Shown: positions 35,370-44,229, counted from the first letter of the stretch. The stretch is 64,000 nucleotides of DNA from Cytobacillus firmus (GCF_023657595.1 NZ_CP098323.1:1574001-1638000); one strand, 5' to 3'. Notes: generated by a model from the sequence alone, not told the origin. Program-made: numbers and translations.

Positions 35370-37208
35370 TTGAAATTAAGAGAAGATATTCGAAATATTG
35401 CGATTATAGCCCACGTTGACCATGGTAAAACAACATTGGTTGACGAGCTTTTAAAACAGTCCGGAACTTTCCGTTCAAATGAGCACGTGGAAGAGCGTGC
35501 GATGGATTCAAACGATCTGGAAAGAGAACGCGGTATTACGATTTTAGCTAAAAACACTGCAGTTAAATATAAAGATACAAGAATCAACATTCTGGATACA
35601 CCAGGACATGCCGATTTCGGCGGAGAAGTTGAACGGATCATGAAAATGGTTGACGGCGTATTATTAGTTGTCGATGCATATGAAGGATGTATGCCGCAGA
35701 CGCGTTTTGTTCTTAAAAAGGCTTTGGAACAAAAACTTACGCCAATCGTTGTTGTAAATAAAATTGACAAACCATCTGCCCGTCCAACAGAAGTTGTTGA
35801 CGAGGTAATCGATTTGTTCATTGAACTGGGTGCAGATGAAGATCAGCTTGAATTCCCGGTTATTTATGCATCCGCTATTTCGGGAACTTCAAGTGTTACC
35901 CCTGACAAGCAGGATGATGACATGCATTCTCTTTATGAAGCAATCATTGAACATATTCCTGGACCGGCTGATAATCGTGAAGAGCCGCTTCAATTCCAGG
36001 TGGCACTTCTTGATTACAATGATTATGTGGGGAGAATTGGAATTGGCCGGGTATTCCGGGGGACAATCAAGGTCGGACAGCAGGTTGCTTTAATGAAACT
36101 TGATGGCTCTGTTAAGCAATTCCGGGTTACAAAGATCTTTGGTTTCTTCGGACTGAAGCGTGAAGAGATCCAGGAAGCTTATCCTGGAGACCTTATTGCC
36201 GTTTCTGGAATGGAAGACATTAACGTCGGGGAAACTGTGTGCCCTGTCGAGCATCAGGAAGCACTTCCTGTTCTAAGGATTGATGAACCAACTCTGCAAA
36301 TGACTTTCCTTGTTAACAACAGTCCATTCGCGGGAAGAGAAGGCAAATATATTACTTCAAGAAAAGTTGAAGAAAGACTTCGTGCACAGCTTGAGACGGA
36401 CGTAAGTCTTCGTGTTGAAAATACAGATTCACCTGACGCCTGGGTTGTATCCGGACGTGGGGAATTGCATTTATCGATCCTGATTGAAAATATGCGCCGT
36501 GAAGGTTTTGAACTGCAGGTTTCTAAGCCTGAAGTAATTATTAGAGAAATTGACGGTGTTCGCTGTGAACCGGTAGAGCGTGTTCAAATCGATGTGCCGG
36601 AAGATAATACTGGCTCAATTATTGAATCTATGGGTACCCGTAAAGGTGAAATGCTTGATATGGTCAATAACGGCAATGGTCAAGTAAGACTGACATTCAA
36701 TGTCCCTGCCCGCGGACTGATTGGCTACTCCACCGAATTTATGACGCTAACCCGTGGCTATGGTATTATCAACCACACATTTGACAGCTACCAGCCTGAA
36801 ATTAAAGGTCAAATCGGCGGACGCAGCAAAGGTGTCCTAGTGTCTATGGAAAGCGGCAAGTCATCCACATACGGAATTATGCAAGTTGAGGACCGAGGAA
36901 CAATTTTCGTTGAGCCGGGTACTGAAATCTATGAAGGCATGATTGTAGGAGAGCATACTCGTGAAAATGATCTTACAGTCAACATCACTAAAGTGAAGCA
37001 TGCGACGAACATCCGTTCTGCTAATAAGGATCAGACGAATGTAATTAAAAAGCCGCGTATTATGACACTAGAAGAAGCTCTGGAATACTTGAATGATGAT
37101 GAGCTGCTTGAAGTAACACCTGAGTCAATCAGACTGAGAAAGAAACTTCTTGATAAGAATGAAAGAGAAAGAATGGCCAAGAAGAAGAAATACGCTGAAA
37201 CTAACTAA
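35370..37208 (+). CDS. typA: Ribosome-associated translational GTPase TypA/BipA
   Basis: This 612-aa GTPase of the EF-G/LepA class binds the 70S ribosome and aids large-subunit assembly and translation under stress and cold. G1 is AHVDHGKTT (residues 14-22), G2 lies in RERGITI, G3 is DTPGHADF, G4 is NKID and G5 is ASA. Domains II and III and the TypA-specific C-terminal domain follow (FMTLTRGYGIINHTF, GRSKGVLVSME). It starts at TTG with AGGAGG 6 nt upstream. It opens the typA-ylaH unit as in B. subtilis. Confidence 0.97.
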   Translation: MKLREDIRNIAIIAHVDHGKTTLVDELLKQSGTFRSNEHVEERAMDSNDLERERGITILAKNTAVKYKDTRINILDTPGHADFGGEVERIMKMVDGVLLVVDAYEGCMPQTRFVLKKALEQKLTPIVVVNKIDKPSARPTEVVDEVIDLFIELGADEDQLEFPVIYASAISGTSSVTPDKQDDDMHSLYEAIIEHIPGPADNREEPLQFQVALLDYNDYVGRIGIGRVFRGTIKVGQQVALMKLDGSVKQFRVTKIFGFFGLKREEIQEAYPGDLIAVSGMEDINVGETVCPVEHQEALPVLRIDEPTLQMTFLVNNSPFAGREGKYITSRKVEERLRAQLETDVSLRVENTDSPDAWVVSGRGELHLSILIENMRREGFELQVSKPEVIIREIDGVRCEPVERVQIDVPEDNTGSIIESMGTRKGEMLDMVNNGNGQVRLTFNVPARGLIGYSTEFMTLTRGYGIINHTFDSYQPEIKGQIGGRSKGVLVSMESGKSSTYGIMQVEDRGTIFVEPGTEIYEGMIVGEHTRENDLTVNITKVKHATNIRSANKDQTNVIKKPRIMTLEEALEYLNDDELLEVTPESIRLRKKLLDKNERERMAKKKKYAETN

Positions 37209-37235
37209 GACTAAGAAGGGGGAGGAGATAAGGAT

Positions 37236-37550
37236 ATGGATGTATCACAGCGCCTGTCTTTTTTTGCTGCTTTGTTCAAAGTCGATGAGAATCCCACAAC
37301 TGGAATGTGGCTTCTTTATATAACAATTGTTCTGCTGTCAATATTGGTATTTAAATTAGGGTTTGCCAAGAAACTCCCAATTTTAAAATCAGCTATGATA
37401 TACACTTTCTTGATTTTAGGCTGTACGATGCTGACATTTCTTGGAGTATTCCTTCCTGTAGCAGAAGGTCTTGTTGTGGCTGCATTAATCTTAATCATTT
37501 ACAAAATCCGCCTTAACCAGGAAAAGAAGGAACAGGCAAAGGCGGAATAA
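37236..37550 (+). CDS. ylaH: YlaH-like membrane protein
   Basis: This 104-aa protein has three hydrophobic helices (residues ~25-43, ~50-70 and ~75-92), a short cytosolic N-terminus ([10 protein letters not shown]) and a charged Lys/Glu/Ala-rich C-terminal tail. It matches the YlaH-like family and follows typA, as expected. Function is unknown. A GGGGGAGGAG ribosome site lies 9 nt ahead of the ATG, and the downstream ORF begins after 15 nt, so typA, ylaH and that ORF may be cotranscribed. Confidence 0.9.
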   Translation: MDVSQRLSFFAALFKVDENPTTGMWLLYITIVLLSILVFKLGFAKKLPILKSAMIYTFLILGCTMLTFLGVFLPVAEGLVVAALILIIYKIRLNQEKKEQAKAE

Positions 37551-37565
37551 CAGGGAGATGCTGGG

Positions 37566-37856
37566 ATGAAGTCTTTGCAGGATTCACTGTATAACTGGCT
37601 GACGATAAAAATTGTCTGTGAGGATCGTCCGGATGACACAGCAGCAGCAGACACTGAAAGAATGTTCTTTGAGATTCTGTCGGAAGAGCATAATATTTCC
37701 GATATTCACTTTGAAAAAGATGATGTAATGTATTATGTGCAATACACAAAGGGGGAAGAACGGAATAAGAGCCGTTTTCCCTGTGAATTGATAGAAGTAA
37801 TGCTTAAACAGATTCAAAGTGAACCTGAAAAATATGTAAATTATCCGGAGGATTAA
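37566..37856 (+). CDS. Hypothetical cytosolic protein of the typA operon
   Basis: This 96-aa acidic soluble protein lies 15 nt after ylaH with a GGGAGATGCTGGG-type ribosome site. It has LQDSLYNWLTIKIVCEDRPDD near its start and a central FEKDDVMYYVQYTK beta segment. I do not recognise a family, although the regular composition and operon position support a real gene. It could be a Bacillaceae-specific conserved protein. A strong terminator follows. Confidence 0.75.
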   Translation: MKSLQDSLYNWLTIKIVCEDRPDDTAAADTERMFFEILSEEHNISDIHFEKDDVMYYVQYTKGEERNKSRFPCELIEVMLKQIQSEPEKYVNYPED

Positions 37857-37858
37857 AA

Positions 37859-37895
37859 GAAGCCGCCCCAGACAAAATGTTTGGGGCGGCTTTTT
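37859..37895. terminator. Bidirectional terminator before ylaI
   Basis: The stem AAGCCGCCCCA/TGGGGCGGCTT is followed by T6 on the + strand and preceded by AAAAG on the other side. Confidence 0.88.
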
Positions 37896-37920
37896 TGCTG
37901 TTCATGGAATGGTGTGCAGT

Positions 37921-38121
37921 TCACCATTCTTCCTCCTGAACTTTGCTCCGATATAGCTTAAAGTTTCCAGTATCAGCTCTTTTTTGTGTTTTTTCTGTAA
38001 TTCTTGTTTCGCATGGTCTGCACATATATGTGTGAATCGGGCGGTTGCGAAGGCGTTTAGCCTGTAAGGACTCGTTTTCAATGGATTCAATCTTATCACA
38101 TAGTACACATTTTACTCGCAT
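37921..38121 (-). CDS. ylaI: YlaI family zinc-finger-like protein (DUF2197)
   Basis: This 66-aa protein contains two cysteine pairs, CVLC at residues 5-8 and the later MCRPC, with the conserved KRLRNRPIHTYMC segment between them, as in YlaI. A bound zinc is likely. Function is unknown. The GAGGTG site lies 5 nt before the ATG at 38121; four extra upstream residues are possible but less likely. It is convergent with the typA unit, whereas in B. subtilis its direction may differ. Confidence 0.9.
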   Translation of the reverse strand: MRVKCVLCDKIESIENESLQAKRLRNRPIHTYMCRPCETRITEKTQKRADTGNFKLYRSKVQEEEW

Positions 38122-38141
38122 GGGACACCTCATATTGTTTT

Positions 38142-38416
38142 GCTGTTTTCCTAAAGTTTGTTGCTTTTCAATAACTTATTTCACTGAGTTGATTTTCGCT
38201 GTGGGCACTTGATCCTCGAAAATGCTGACGCATTTCCTTCGTAAGGTGTTTATCCGAGGAAGCTTATTCAATGTCCTGCGGTAGGAGAGGGAAGTGTGAG
38301 ACCCCGCAGTCGATGACGAGGAGGATCGCATTCCTCCCCGCAGGTCGATGCGTGCCTGGAGCGAAAATCAACGGGCAGAATTCATAAACATAAACAACAA
38401 TCTTTGAAAAAGAGCC
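38142..38416. repeat. Dispersed intergenic repeat element, copy B (275 bp)
   Basis: This is the same element as copy A, of equal length and orientation, running from TGTTTTCC at the left end to AAAAAGAGCC at the right. The internal arms GTTGATTTTCGCTG and GGAGCGAAAATCAAC form a 14-nt near-perfect inverted pair. It lies between ylaI and the PNPOx gene. No transposase is encoded. Confidence 0.82.
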
Positions 38417-38643
38417 TATTGTTTTAACTGTTGTTATTACCATTATAGTACAAGTTAAGGTTTGATTCGAATGCTTTGCGGCAAATTAATTTTTTTTTAG
38501 GGTCATCCCGTATCGGGTTTTATATGTTAGTTTATATTAGTATAGAAAGCGCTGCAGGTTAAATCAAACTTGAAGAAGAAATGTTATAAGTTGAAAGAAA
38601 AGCGTTATCATACTATGATGAAATTAATAAAGGAGGGAAAAGA
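38417..38643 (+). promoter_or_regulatory. Upstream region of the PNPOx-like gene
   Basis: This short region has a tiny hairpin CCCG-TAT-CGGG followed by TTTT at about 38507-38521, perhaps a weak terminator of read-through. The motif AAAGCGCT occurs near 38547 and AAAGCGTT near 38599. Both resemble half-matches of catabolite-type operators, too weak to assign. Confidence 0.3.
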
Positions 38644-39099
38644 ATGGCAAATCAGGTAGAACCGAAATTAATCAAACCATTATATGACGAATTGCAAAAG
38701 GAACGTTTCGTCACACTTGCCACTATTGACTTTGAAACTGGCGGACCAAATGTCAATGCGATTTCATGGATACTGGCAAAAGATGATGAAACATTATATT
38801 TTGCAGTTGATAACCGTTCGAGAATTGTTCAAAACATTAATAGCAATAACAAAGTTGTTCTGAATATTATCGCGAATGAATCTACATACTCCATCGCAGG
38901 TGAAGCATCGCTTAAGGCTGAAAAGATGGAAGGCGTACCTTTAAAGCTCGCGCTTATGTCCATCACTGTGAAGGAAGTCCGTGATGTCATGTTTTACGGC
39001 TCTAAAATCACTGTCGAACCTCAATATGACAAAACATACGATAAAGACGCAGCAGCCCGTTTGGACAAACAGGTAATGGAGGCAATGAAAAAAGCTTAG
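38644..39099 (+). CDS. Pyridoxamine 5'-phosphate oxidase-like flavin-binding protein
   Basis: This 151-aa protein has the split-barrel fold pattern of the PNPOx-like family: KERFVTLATIDFETGGPNVNAISW-type first strands and LYFAVDNRSRIVQNI in the FMN-phosphate region. Such proteins bind FMN or F420 and serve varied reductase or oxidase functions; this one is too short and different to be true PdxH. GGAGGGAAAAG lies directly before the ATG. It stands alone with a stop-overlapping terminator. Substrate and cofactor are not certain. Confidence 0.8.
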   Translation: MANQVEPKLIKPLYDELQKERFVTLATIDFETGGPNVNAISWILAKDDETLYFAVDNRSRIVQNINSNNKVVLNIIANESTYSIAGEASLKAEKMEGVPLKLALMSITVKEVRDVMFYGSKITVEPQYDKTYDKDAAARLDKQVMEAMKKA

Positions 39100-39124
39100 T
39101 TCCCCAGGGAACTAAGCTTTTGTT
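39090..39124. terminator. Terminator overlapping the PNPOx stop
   Basis: A ~13-15-bp stem (AAAAGCTTAGTTCCC with GGGAACTAAGCTTTT) includes the TAG stop and ends in TTTTGTTGTT. Confidence 0.82.
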
Positions 39125-39176
39125 GTTCTTACAGCATTTTTACCGCTAAATAATAAATCCATCGGTGGTGACACTT

Positions 39177-39782
39177 TTACTTATAATAGTTCGAATGTTT
39201 TTCCTGTTTATCTTCAAGCTGTTTTTCCTGATCATTGTTGAGTTTTTTCTTTGGATCTTCGGTTGCGTTTTTCTCGTTTTCCTTTTTAGGATCAACCAGG
39301 TCGGCTGGGACTTCAGGCATTAGCCGGCCAGCGATATCTGCCAGTTCATTCATGATTCCCTGCAGGGGCTCTCCGTTTTGAATGTCAGCGGCTATTTCCC
39401 GAAGCCTGGCGTTAATATCCGGATCAGCCACTACAATCGCTCTTGCACCATGAGGATCATTTTTAAGAGTTTCTGCAACTGAATATTTGATTGATCCGAC
39501 CTCAGAACGGTCGAGATTTTTATTTACATCTACCCCAACTACTGCAAAGCGTCCAAGTACAACTGCTGTTGCATCATTGACATTGGGAACTCGGACAGCC
39601 AAATTGACAAGATGCCTGGAAACTTGCTGTCCAGTCTCCCTGTCAACTTCCTGTATTGTACTATTTTTAACATTTACGGTGTTGATATTTTTCTGTTCCT
39701 GATGGTCTTGGGCCTGATTGTTGTTCATGCCGCACCCTGTTAATAGTAATCCTGTCATCCATAACAGCAGCCATTTATTCAT
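39177..39782 (-). CDS. ylaJ: YhcN/YlaJ-family sporulation lipoprotein
   Basis: This ~201-aa lipoprotein has a signal peptide ending in LTGC (Cys near residue 17) and an Asn/Gln-rich linker. The YhcN/YlaJ domain (~65-150) shows VPNVNDATAVVLGRFAVVGV and DPHGARAIVVADPD. A low-complexity Lys/Asp/Glu tail follows. Members sit in the forespore or inner spore membrane and influence germination or outgrowth. GGAGGT lies 7 nt before the ATG at 39782; the GTG at 39791 overlaps that site. It is divergent from ylaK, as in B. subtilis. Confidence 0.9.
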   Translation of the reverse strand: MNKWLLLWMTGLLLTGCGMNNNQAQDHQEQKNINTVNVKNSTIQEVDRETGQQVSRHLVNLAVRVPNVNDATAVVLGRFAVVGVDVNKNLDRSEVGSIKYSVAETLKNDPHGARAIVVADPDINARLREIAADIQNGEPLQGIMNELADIAGRLMPEVPADLVDPKKENEKNATEDPKKKLNNDQEKQLEDKQEKHSNYYK

Positions 39783-40120
39783 ATTTGACACCTCCGGGAC
39801 ATCAAAATTTCCTGAAAATGAAAGCTTGAATTTTTCAGGTTCAGGAATATTGAGGATTGTTTAATGTTATTGTGCAAAATTTCTTCTATCTTTATTCGGC
39901 ATTACATATATTTTTACCAAGATAGATTTGTCCACTTCATAAGAAAGCCTTTCTTCCTAATTAATCAACATCTTTCGAAGGCTGAATAATATAAAACAAC
40001 AGGATTATAATCCATCAGGAATGAAGGTGATCTTTTTCATGAAACTGCAAATCTGCATGCAGGGGACCTCGCTTTTGTAATTTGCTTTATCAAGACACAA
40101 GAGGAGCAGGAGGCATCATA
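39783..40120 (+). promoter_or_regulatory. ylaJ-ylaK divergent region with a 13-aa upstream ORF
   Basis: Besides the promoters of both genes, this region carries a micro-ORF at 40039-40080 reading MKLQICMQGTSLL. It is preceded by GAAGGTGATC, an unusually good complement to the 16S rRNA end. It ends 40 nt before the ylaK start. It may be a leader peptide or chance; there is no terminator between it and ylaK. Confidence 0.35.
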
Positions 40121-41449
40121 TTGAGTAAAATTTACGTATTAGATACCAATGTCTTGTTGCAGGATCCTAATTCCATATTTTCATTTGAAGATAATGAAGT
40201 AGTTATTCCGGCTGTAGTTCTGGAAGAGGTTGATTCTAAGAAAAGGTATATGGATGAAATTGGGAGGAACGCAAGGCAAGTATCCCGGCTGATTGACAGC
40301 ATGAGGGAGACGGGTAAGCTCCATGAGAAAATACCTCTTGAAAATGGCGGAAGCCTGCGAATTGAGTTAAATCATAGATCATTTCATGAACTTCAGGAGA
40401 TCTTTGTAGAAAAAACGAATGATAATCGGATTTTGGCAGTTGCAAAAAACTTATCCTTGGAGGAAGAGACAAAAGAAAATGGACGAACGGTAATTCTGGT
40501 AAGCAAAGATGCCCTTGTCAGAGTTAAAGCGGATGCTATCGGGCTAATTTCAGAGGATTTCTTAAGTGATCGTGTAGTTGAAAATGATCATTTATATCCC
40601 GGGTTTCTGGAGGTATATATAGGTCTCGATATTATGAACCGTTTCTATGAAAAAGGAGAACTGCCGCTATCTGAAATAGCAAATCATCCTTTCTATCCGA
40701 ATCAGTTTCTGGTGATGAAAGATGCGCTTGGTTCATCTTCGTCTGCACTTGGTATTGTGGACAAAAGTGGAAAGAAAGTGAAAAAACTCATTTTTGATCA
40801 TGACCATATATGGGGGATCAAGCCCAGGAACGTGCAGCAGACAATGGCTCTTGAGCTGTTGCTGAGAAACGACCTGCCGCTTGTTACGCTTATCGGCAAG
40901 GCGGGTACTGGAAAAACTCTTTTGGCGCTGGCATCCGGCTTAATGCAGACAGAAGATTATGGCCAGTACAAAAAATTGCTTGTCGCCCGCCCCATTGTGC
41001 CTGTAGGCAAGGATTTGGGATTTCTTCCGGGTGAAAAAGAGGAAAAGTTAAGACCGTGGATGCAGCCGATTTTCGATAATCTGGAGTACCTGTTTAATGT
41101 CAAAAAGCCAGGTGAATTGGACGCCATATTGGCAGGGATGGGCTCGATTGAGGTGGAGGCCCTGACATATATCAGAGGCAGAAGCATACCGGATCAATTC
41201 ATTATTATTGATGAAGCTCAGAACCTGACGAAGCATGAAGTAAAAACCATATTAACCAGGGTAGGGGAAGGGAGTAAAATTGTACTGATGGGAGATCCCG
41301 AGCAGATTGACCATCCCTACCTGGATGCTTATAACAACGGTCTCACCTATGTCGTGGAACGATTTAAAGATCAGGTTATCTCAGGTCATGTCAAACTTGT
41401 TAAAGGTGAGAGATCTGGCTTGGCCCAGCTTGCTGCTGATCTGTTATAG
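40121..41449 (+). CDS. ylaK: PhoH-family ATPase with PIN domain, YlaK
   Basis: This 442-aa protein has an N-terminal PIN ribonuclease-like domain (VLDTNVLLQDP at residues ~5-15, later acidic residues in NDNRILAVA and VSKDALVRVKAD) and a C-terminal PhoH ATPase/helicase-like domain with Walker A GKAGTGKTLLA and Walker B FIIIDEAQNL. Such PhoH2-type proteins are thought to unwind and cut RNA. It is cytosolic. The start is TTG with AGGAGG 7 nt upstream, which gives exactly the B. subtilis YlaK length; an upstream in-frame start would add 13 residues. Confidence 0.94.
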   Translation: MSKIYVLDTNVLLQDPNSIFSFEDNEVVIPAVVLEEVDSKKRYMDEIGRNARQVSRLIDSMRETGKLHEKIPLENGGSLRIELNHRSFHELQEIFVEKTNDNRILAVAKNLSLEEETKENGRTVILVSKDALVRVKADAIGLISEDFLSDRVVENDHLYPGFLEVYIGLDIMNRFYEKGELPLSEIANHPFYPNQFLVMKDALGSSSSALGIVDKSGKKVKKLIFDHDHIWGIKPRNVQQTMALELLLRNDLPLVTLIGKAGTGKTLLALASGLMQTEDYGQYKKLLVARPIVPVGKDLGFLPGEKEEKLRPWMQPIFDNLEYLFNVKKPGELDAILAGMGSIEVEALTYIRGRSIPDQFIIIDEAQNLTKHEVKTILTRVGEGSKIVLMGDPEQIDHPYLDAYNNGLTYVVERFKDQVISGHVKLVKGERSGLAQLAADLL

Positions 41450-41504
41450 CCTGCATGACAGAGTTTGTGAATTCTGAGGTTTTCATGCCGGGGAAGAGAC
41501 TGCG

Positions 41505-41531
41505 AAGAAAAAGGGCGATGCAAATCGCCCT
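41505..41531 (-). terminator. Terminator of the YlaL-position gene
   Basis: The perfect 8-bp stem AGGGCGAT/ATCGCCCT (loop GCAA) is followed on the minus strand by T5. It serves the minus-strand gene starting at 42035. Confidence 0.78.
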
Positions 41532-41537
41532 CTCCGG

Positions 41538-42035
41538 TCATTCCACTCTGAATGCTTTCACTCTTTTTATGGGGGAATTATAGTTGCTGCCATCCCCAAG
41601 ATAGGCATGAACTGGCCCATCCTCTTTTAACGGTTTTCCATCCTTTGAGAACCCCAATATTAATTCCTCGGCTTCAGATAGTGTCAAACTGGTTTCACCA
41701 TCTTCACTCTCAATAACAACGATTTCTGCGCTCTCATCCGGCTCTGCATTCATTAGGAATGGTTTAAAAGGTATACCGAATGTGCCTGTCAGGACCTTTT
41801 CTTTTTCAAATTTCTTTTCTGTTTTAAGTGTTGGAGGAAAAACTGCGCCTTCCATGATTTCTCTATCCCAATGCTTTGAGACTGCTTTAGTATATTCCTC
41901 AAGTTCGTTTTTTCTGATATTTTCATGCATAAAGTATGTTGTCAAATCCACCCTTCGGTCATCAAATATCCAGACTCCCGGATCTAAGGTGATTTGATAT
42001 TTTACGTTTCCTTTGAAAGCAATAATATTTTCCAT
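41538..42035 (-). CDS. Hypothetical protein at the ylaL position
   Basis: This 165-aa acidic soluble protein begins with MENIIAFKGNVKYQITLDPGV and includes VWIFDDRRVDL, a long middle helix and a C-terminal ...PIKRVKAFRVE. It lies between ylaK and ylaN, where B. subtilis has ylaL, a gene of similar length and unknown function. I infer correspondence from position and would not assign a role. The start has GGAGGTTCAA-type spacing upstream, and a terminator follows the stop. Confidence 0.78.
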   Translation of the reverse strand: MENIIAFKGNVKYQITLDPGVWIFDDRRVDLTTYFMHENIRKNELEEYTKAVSKHWDREIMEGAVFPPTLKTEKKFEKEKVLTGTFGIPFKPFLMNAEPDESAEIVVIESEDGETSLTLSEAEELILGFSKDGKPLKEDGPVHAYLGDGSNYNSPIKRVKAFRVE

Positions 42036-42308
42036 ATTGAACCTCCTGGCAGCAGCTTTTATTCTAAATATATGTATGATTTAAGTATACAGATTTTTAA
42101 GGCGCTTGTCATACAGGCCCAAGTGCTATTTGGTTAAAGTCGCTAATGAACAGAACGAATTAATGATTGGTGACATGCCTTATTAGTGGGTTATGAATTG
42201 ATGCCGGAATCATTTCTCTATCGAATCCCTTATTATCCTTGCTTTTTTCCATGCTTAAGTATAAAATTTATAGATAGGATAATCGCTCGGAAATGGAGGG
42301 ATTGAAAG

Positions 42309-42590
42309 TTGGCTTCTGACATGATTATTGATCACAAAGAAAAAGCAAATGCCCTTTTAAAGGCAGATGCTGCTAAAATATTAAAGTTAATAAAGGTGCA
42401 AATGGATAATCTAACCATGCCTCAATGCCCTCTATATGAGGAAGTACTTGATACCCAGATGTTTGGCTTATCCAGAGAAATAGATTTTGCTGTCCGTCTC
42501 GGATTAATTGAAGAGACTGAAGGCAAGGCTATTTTAGAAGAATTGGAAAGGGAGCTGTCCATGCTCCACGAAGCTTCAGTAAAAAAATAA
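42309..42590 (+). CDS. ylaN: UPF0358 protein YlaN, Fur-associated iron protein
   Basis: This 93-aa helical protein matches UPF0358/YlaN, with the N-terminal [21 protein letters not shown] pattern (first 35 residues) and the conserved [21 protein letters not shown] and DFAVRLGL segments. Reports in B. subtilis and S. aureus link YlaN to iron: it binds Fe(II) and relieves repression by Fur, and becomes essential in low iron. It starts at TTG with GGAGGG 8 nt upstream. It stands alone before ftsW, as in B. subtilis. Confidence 0.93.
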   Translation: MASDMIIDHKEKANALLKADAAKILKLIKVQMDNLTMPQCPLYEEVLDTQMFGLSREIDFAVRLGLIEETEGKAILEELERELSMLHEASVKK

Positions 42591-42594
42591 AAAT

Positions 42595-42636
42595 AAAAAA
42601 CTCAAACATCTTCCAAAGATTGTTTGAGTTTTTTTA
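42595..42636 (+). terminator. Intrinsic terminator after ylaN
   Basis: A stem of ~14 bp (AAAAAACTCAAACA with TGTTTGAGTTTTTT) is extended inward by TCT/AGA and ends in T7. Confidence 0.9.
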
Positions 42637-42847
42637 TAACCGTATTATTATGTAATGGGTATTAGTATATCCAAAAGAAAAGAATAATCAATATTGTATA
42701 ACTTAATTTAAAAATAGTATAACATAATTATAGAATTATTTTCTTTGCTGTGTTACATTTAAATTAACTTTTCTTTTCTTCAAAGCAGGATATTTAATAC
42801 TATAGTAGAATAAGTAATAAACTTAGAAGATAAGGGAAGAGGGCTGG

Positions 42848-44050
42848 ATGTTAAAAAAAATATTAAAATCATATGATTATACCCTGATAATAGCTGTAGC
42901 CCTGTTAGCTGTTTTTGGACTCATTATGGTTTTCAGTGCAAGTATGGTTACAGCTGTGCAGATTTATGATCAGGATAGCGACTTTTTCTACAATAAACAA
43001 AAGCTTAATTTAATTATCTCAGGCATTGTTTTCGTTTTTGTCGCTCTATTTCCATACAAAGCTATGCAAAGCAACAAATTTCTTGTTCCGATGGTGTTTC
43101 TTTCGTTATTCGGCCTGATTGCGTTATTTATCTTTGGAAAAGTAGCGGGCGGAGCTATGAGCTGGTTTGAGATCGGCAAGAGAAGCCTTCAGCCTGCAGA
43201 GTTTGTCAAGCTTTCAGTCATTATATATTTGGCTGCTGTCTATGCAAAGAAGCAACCCTATATTAATGAATTTAACAAAGGAGTTCTCCCCCCGCTTGCT
43301 TATCTTATTCTTGCCGTAATCTTGGTTGCTGTTCAGCCAGATTTTGGTTCGGCCATGATTATATTGCTTGTGGCTGGAGCTGTGATCTTTACTTCAGGCA
43401 TGAATTTTAAGAACATATTTAAATTGGGGCTTTTCGGTGTATTGCTGGCTTCTCCTTTTATCCTTCTATTAAAAGATAAGATATTTGCGCCTTATCGATT
43501 GGGGAGGGTAGAAGCATTTAGAGATCCCTTTGGATCGGAGTTCGGATATCAGCTTTCGAATTCCTATATTGCCCTCGGTGCAGGCGGGTTAAAAGGGCTG
43601 GGCCTTGGTGAGAGTATACAAAAACTTGGGTATCTTCCTGAAGCCCATACAGACTTCATTATGGCTGTAATTGCTGAGGAACTCGGGGCATTCGGAGTAG
43701 GTTTTGTCATTTTGCTTCTCGGGTACATTGTACTGAGGGGAATCTTTATCAGTTTAAAGTGTAAAGATGCTTTTGGCAGCTTGCTTGCTATCGGGATTTC
43801 CGCCATGATAGGAATTCAGGCGTTCATTAACCTTGCGGGAATTTCGGGTGTTATGCCGCTCACTGGTGTTACACTTCCTTTTATAAGCTATGGAGGGTCA
43901 TCCCTGCTTCAGCTTTCGATTGCAATGGGAATTCTAGTGAATGTCTCTATGTTCGTCAATTATGAAAAGAAATATAAAAATAAACATGAAGAGACAAATC
44001 CGGAATCCATTGAGATGGCTTCCGAAAAAACATTTTCTATTCATAAATAA
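42848..44050 (+). CDS. ftsW: Septal peptidoglycan glycosyltransferase FtsW
   Basis: This 400-aa SEDS-family protein has ten membrane helices and polymerises lipid II at the division septum together with a class B PBP. Typical motifs are VFSASMVTA in TM1, the large extracellular loop RLGRVEAFRDPFGSEFGYQLSNSYIALGAGGLKGLGLGES (residues ~218-257, quoted only in part elsewhere) and the C-terminal PLTGVTLPFISYGGSSLL. Position before pycA identifies FtsW rather than RodA or SpoVE. GGAAGAGGG precedes the ATG. A weak hairpin separates it from pycA. Confidence 0.93.
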   Translation: MLKKILKSYDYTLIIAVALLAVFGLIMVFSASMVTAVQIYDQDSDFFYNKQKLNLIISGIVFVFVALFPYKAMQSNKFLVPMVFLSLFGLIALFIFGKVAGGAMSWFEIGKRSLQPAEFVKLSVIIYLAAVYAKKQPYINEFNKGVLPPLAYLILAVILVAVQPDFGSAMIILLVAGAVIFTSGMNFKNIFKLGLFGVLLASPFILLLKDKIFAPYRLGRVEAFRDPFGSEFGYQLSNSYIALGAGGLKGLGLGESIQKLGYLPEAHTDFIMAVIAEELGAFGVGFVILLLGYIVLRGIFISLKCKDAFGSLLAIGISAMIGIQAFINLAGISGVMPLTGVTLPFISYGGSSLLQLSIAMGILVNVSMFVNYEKKYKNKHEETNPESIEMASEKTFSIHK

Positions 44051-44229
44051 GCACAGTTAAATTCACAGTGCTTTATTTATATATCAATCAGCTAATGCTG
44101 ATTACATAATTGCTTCCATCAGGGGCAGCCAATCGAAGTTATTATGGCCGGTTAGCGGAATACCCGTCCGGCCTCAACTTAGATTTGGCAGAATATTGCC
44201 AAAAAATACATAAAGACGGGGTGTTTTGT
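44051..44229 (+). promoter_or_regulatory. Structured leader region ahead of pycA
   Basis: Four inverted repeats occupy this 179-bp gap. AAGCAC/GTGCTT lies at about 44049-44073, a possible weak ftsW terminator. A perfect AATCAGC-TAAT-GCTGATT hairpin lies at 44086-44103. GGCCGG/CCGGCC lies at 44146-44151 and 44168-44173. TTTGGCA-GAATAT-TGCCAAA lies at 44184-44203, 12 nt ahead of the pycA ribosome site. This suggests a folded 5' leader, perhaps affecting initiation. Confidence 0.45.

Noticed and set aside
38540..38612. cre-like motifs upstream of the PNPOx-like gene
   Set aside because: Only half-site quality matches (AAAGCGCT, AAAGCGTT) with mismatches in the essential outer bases.
44110..44229. 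40-codon N-terminal extension of pyruvate carboxylase
   Set aside because: The frame is open, but the family start and a ribosome site are at TTG 44230; the extension contains the leader hairpins.
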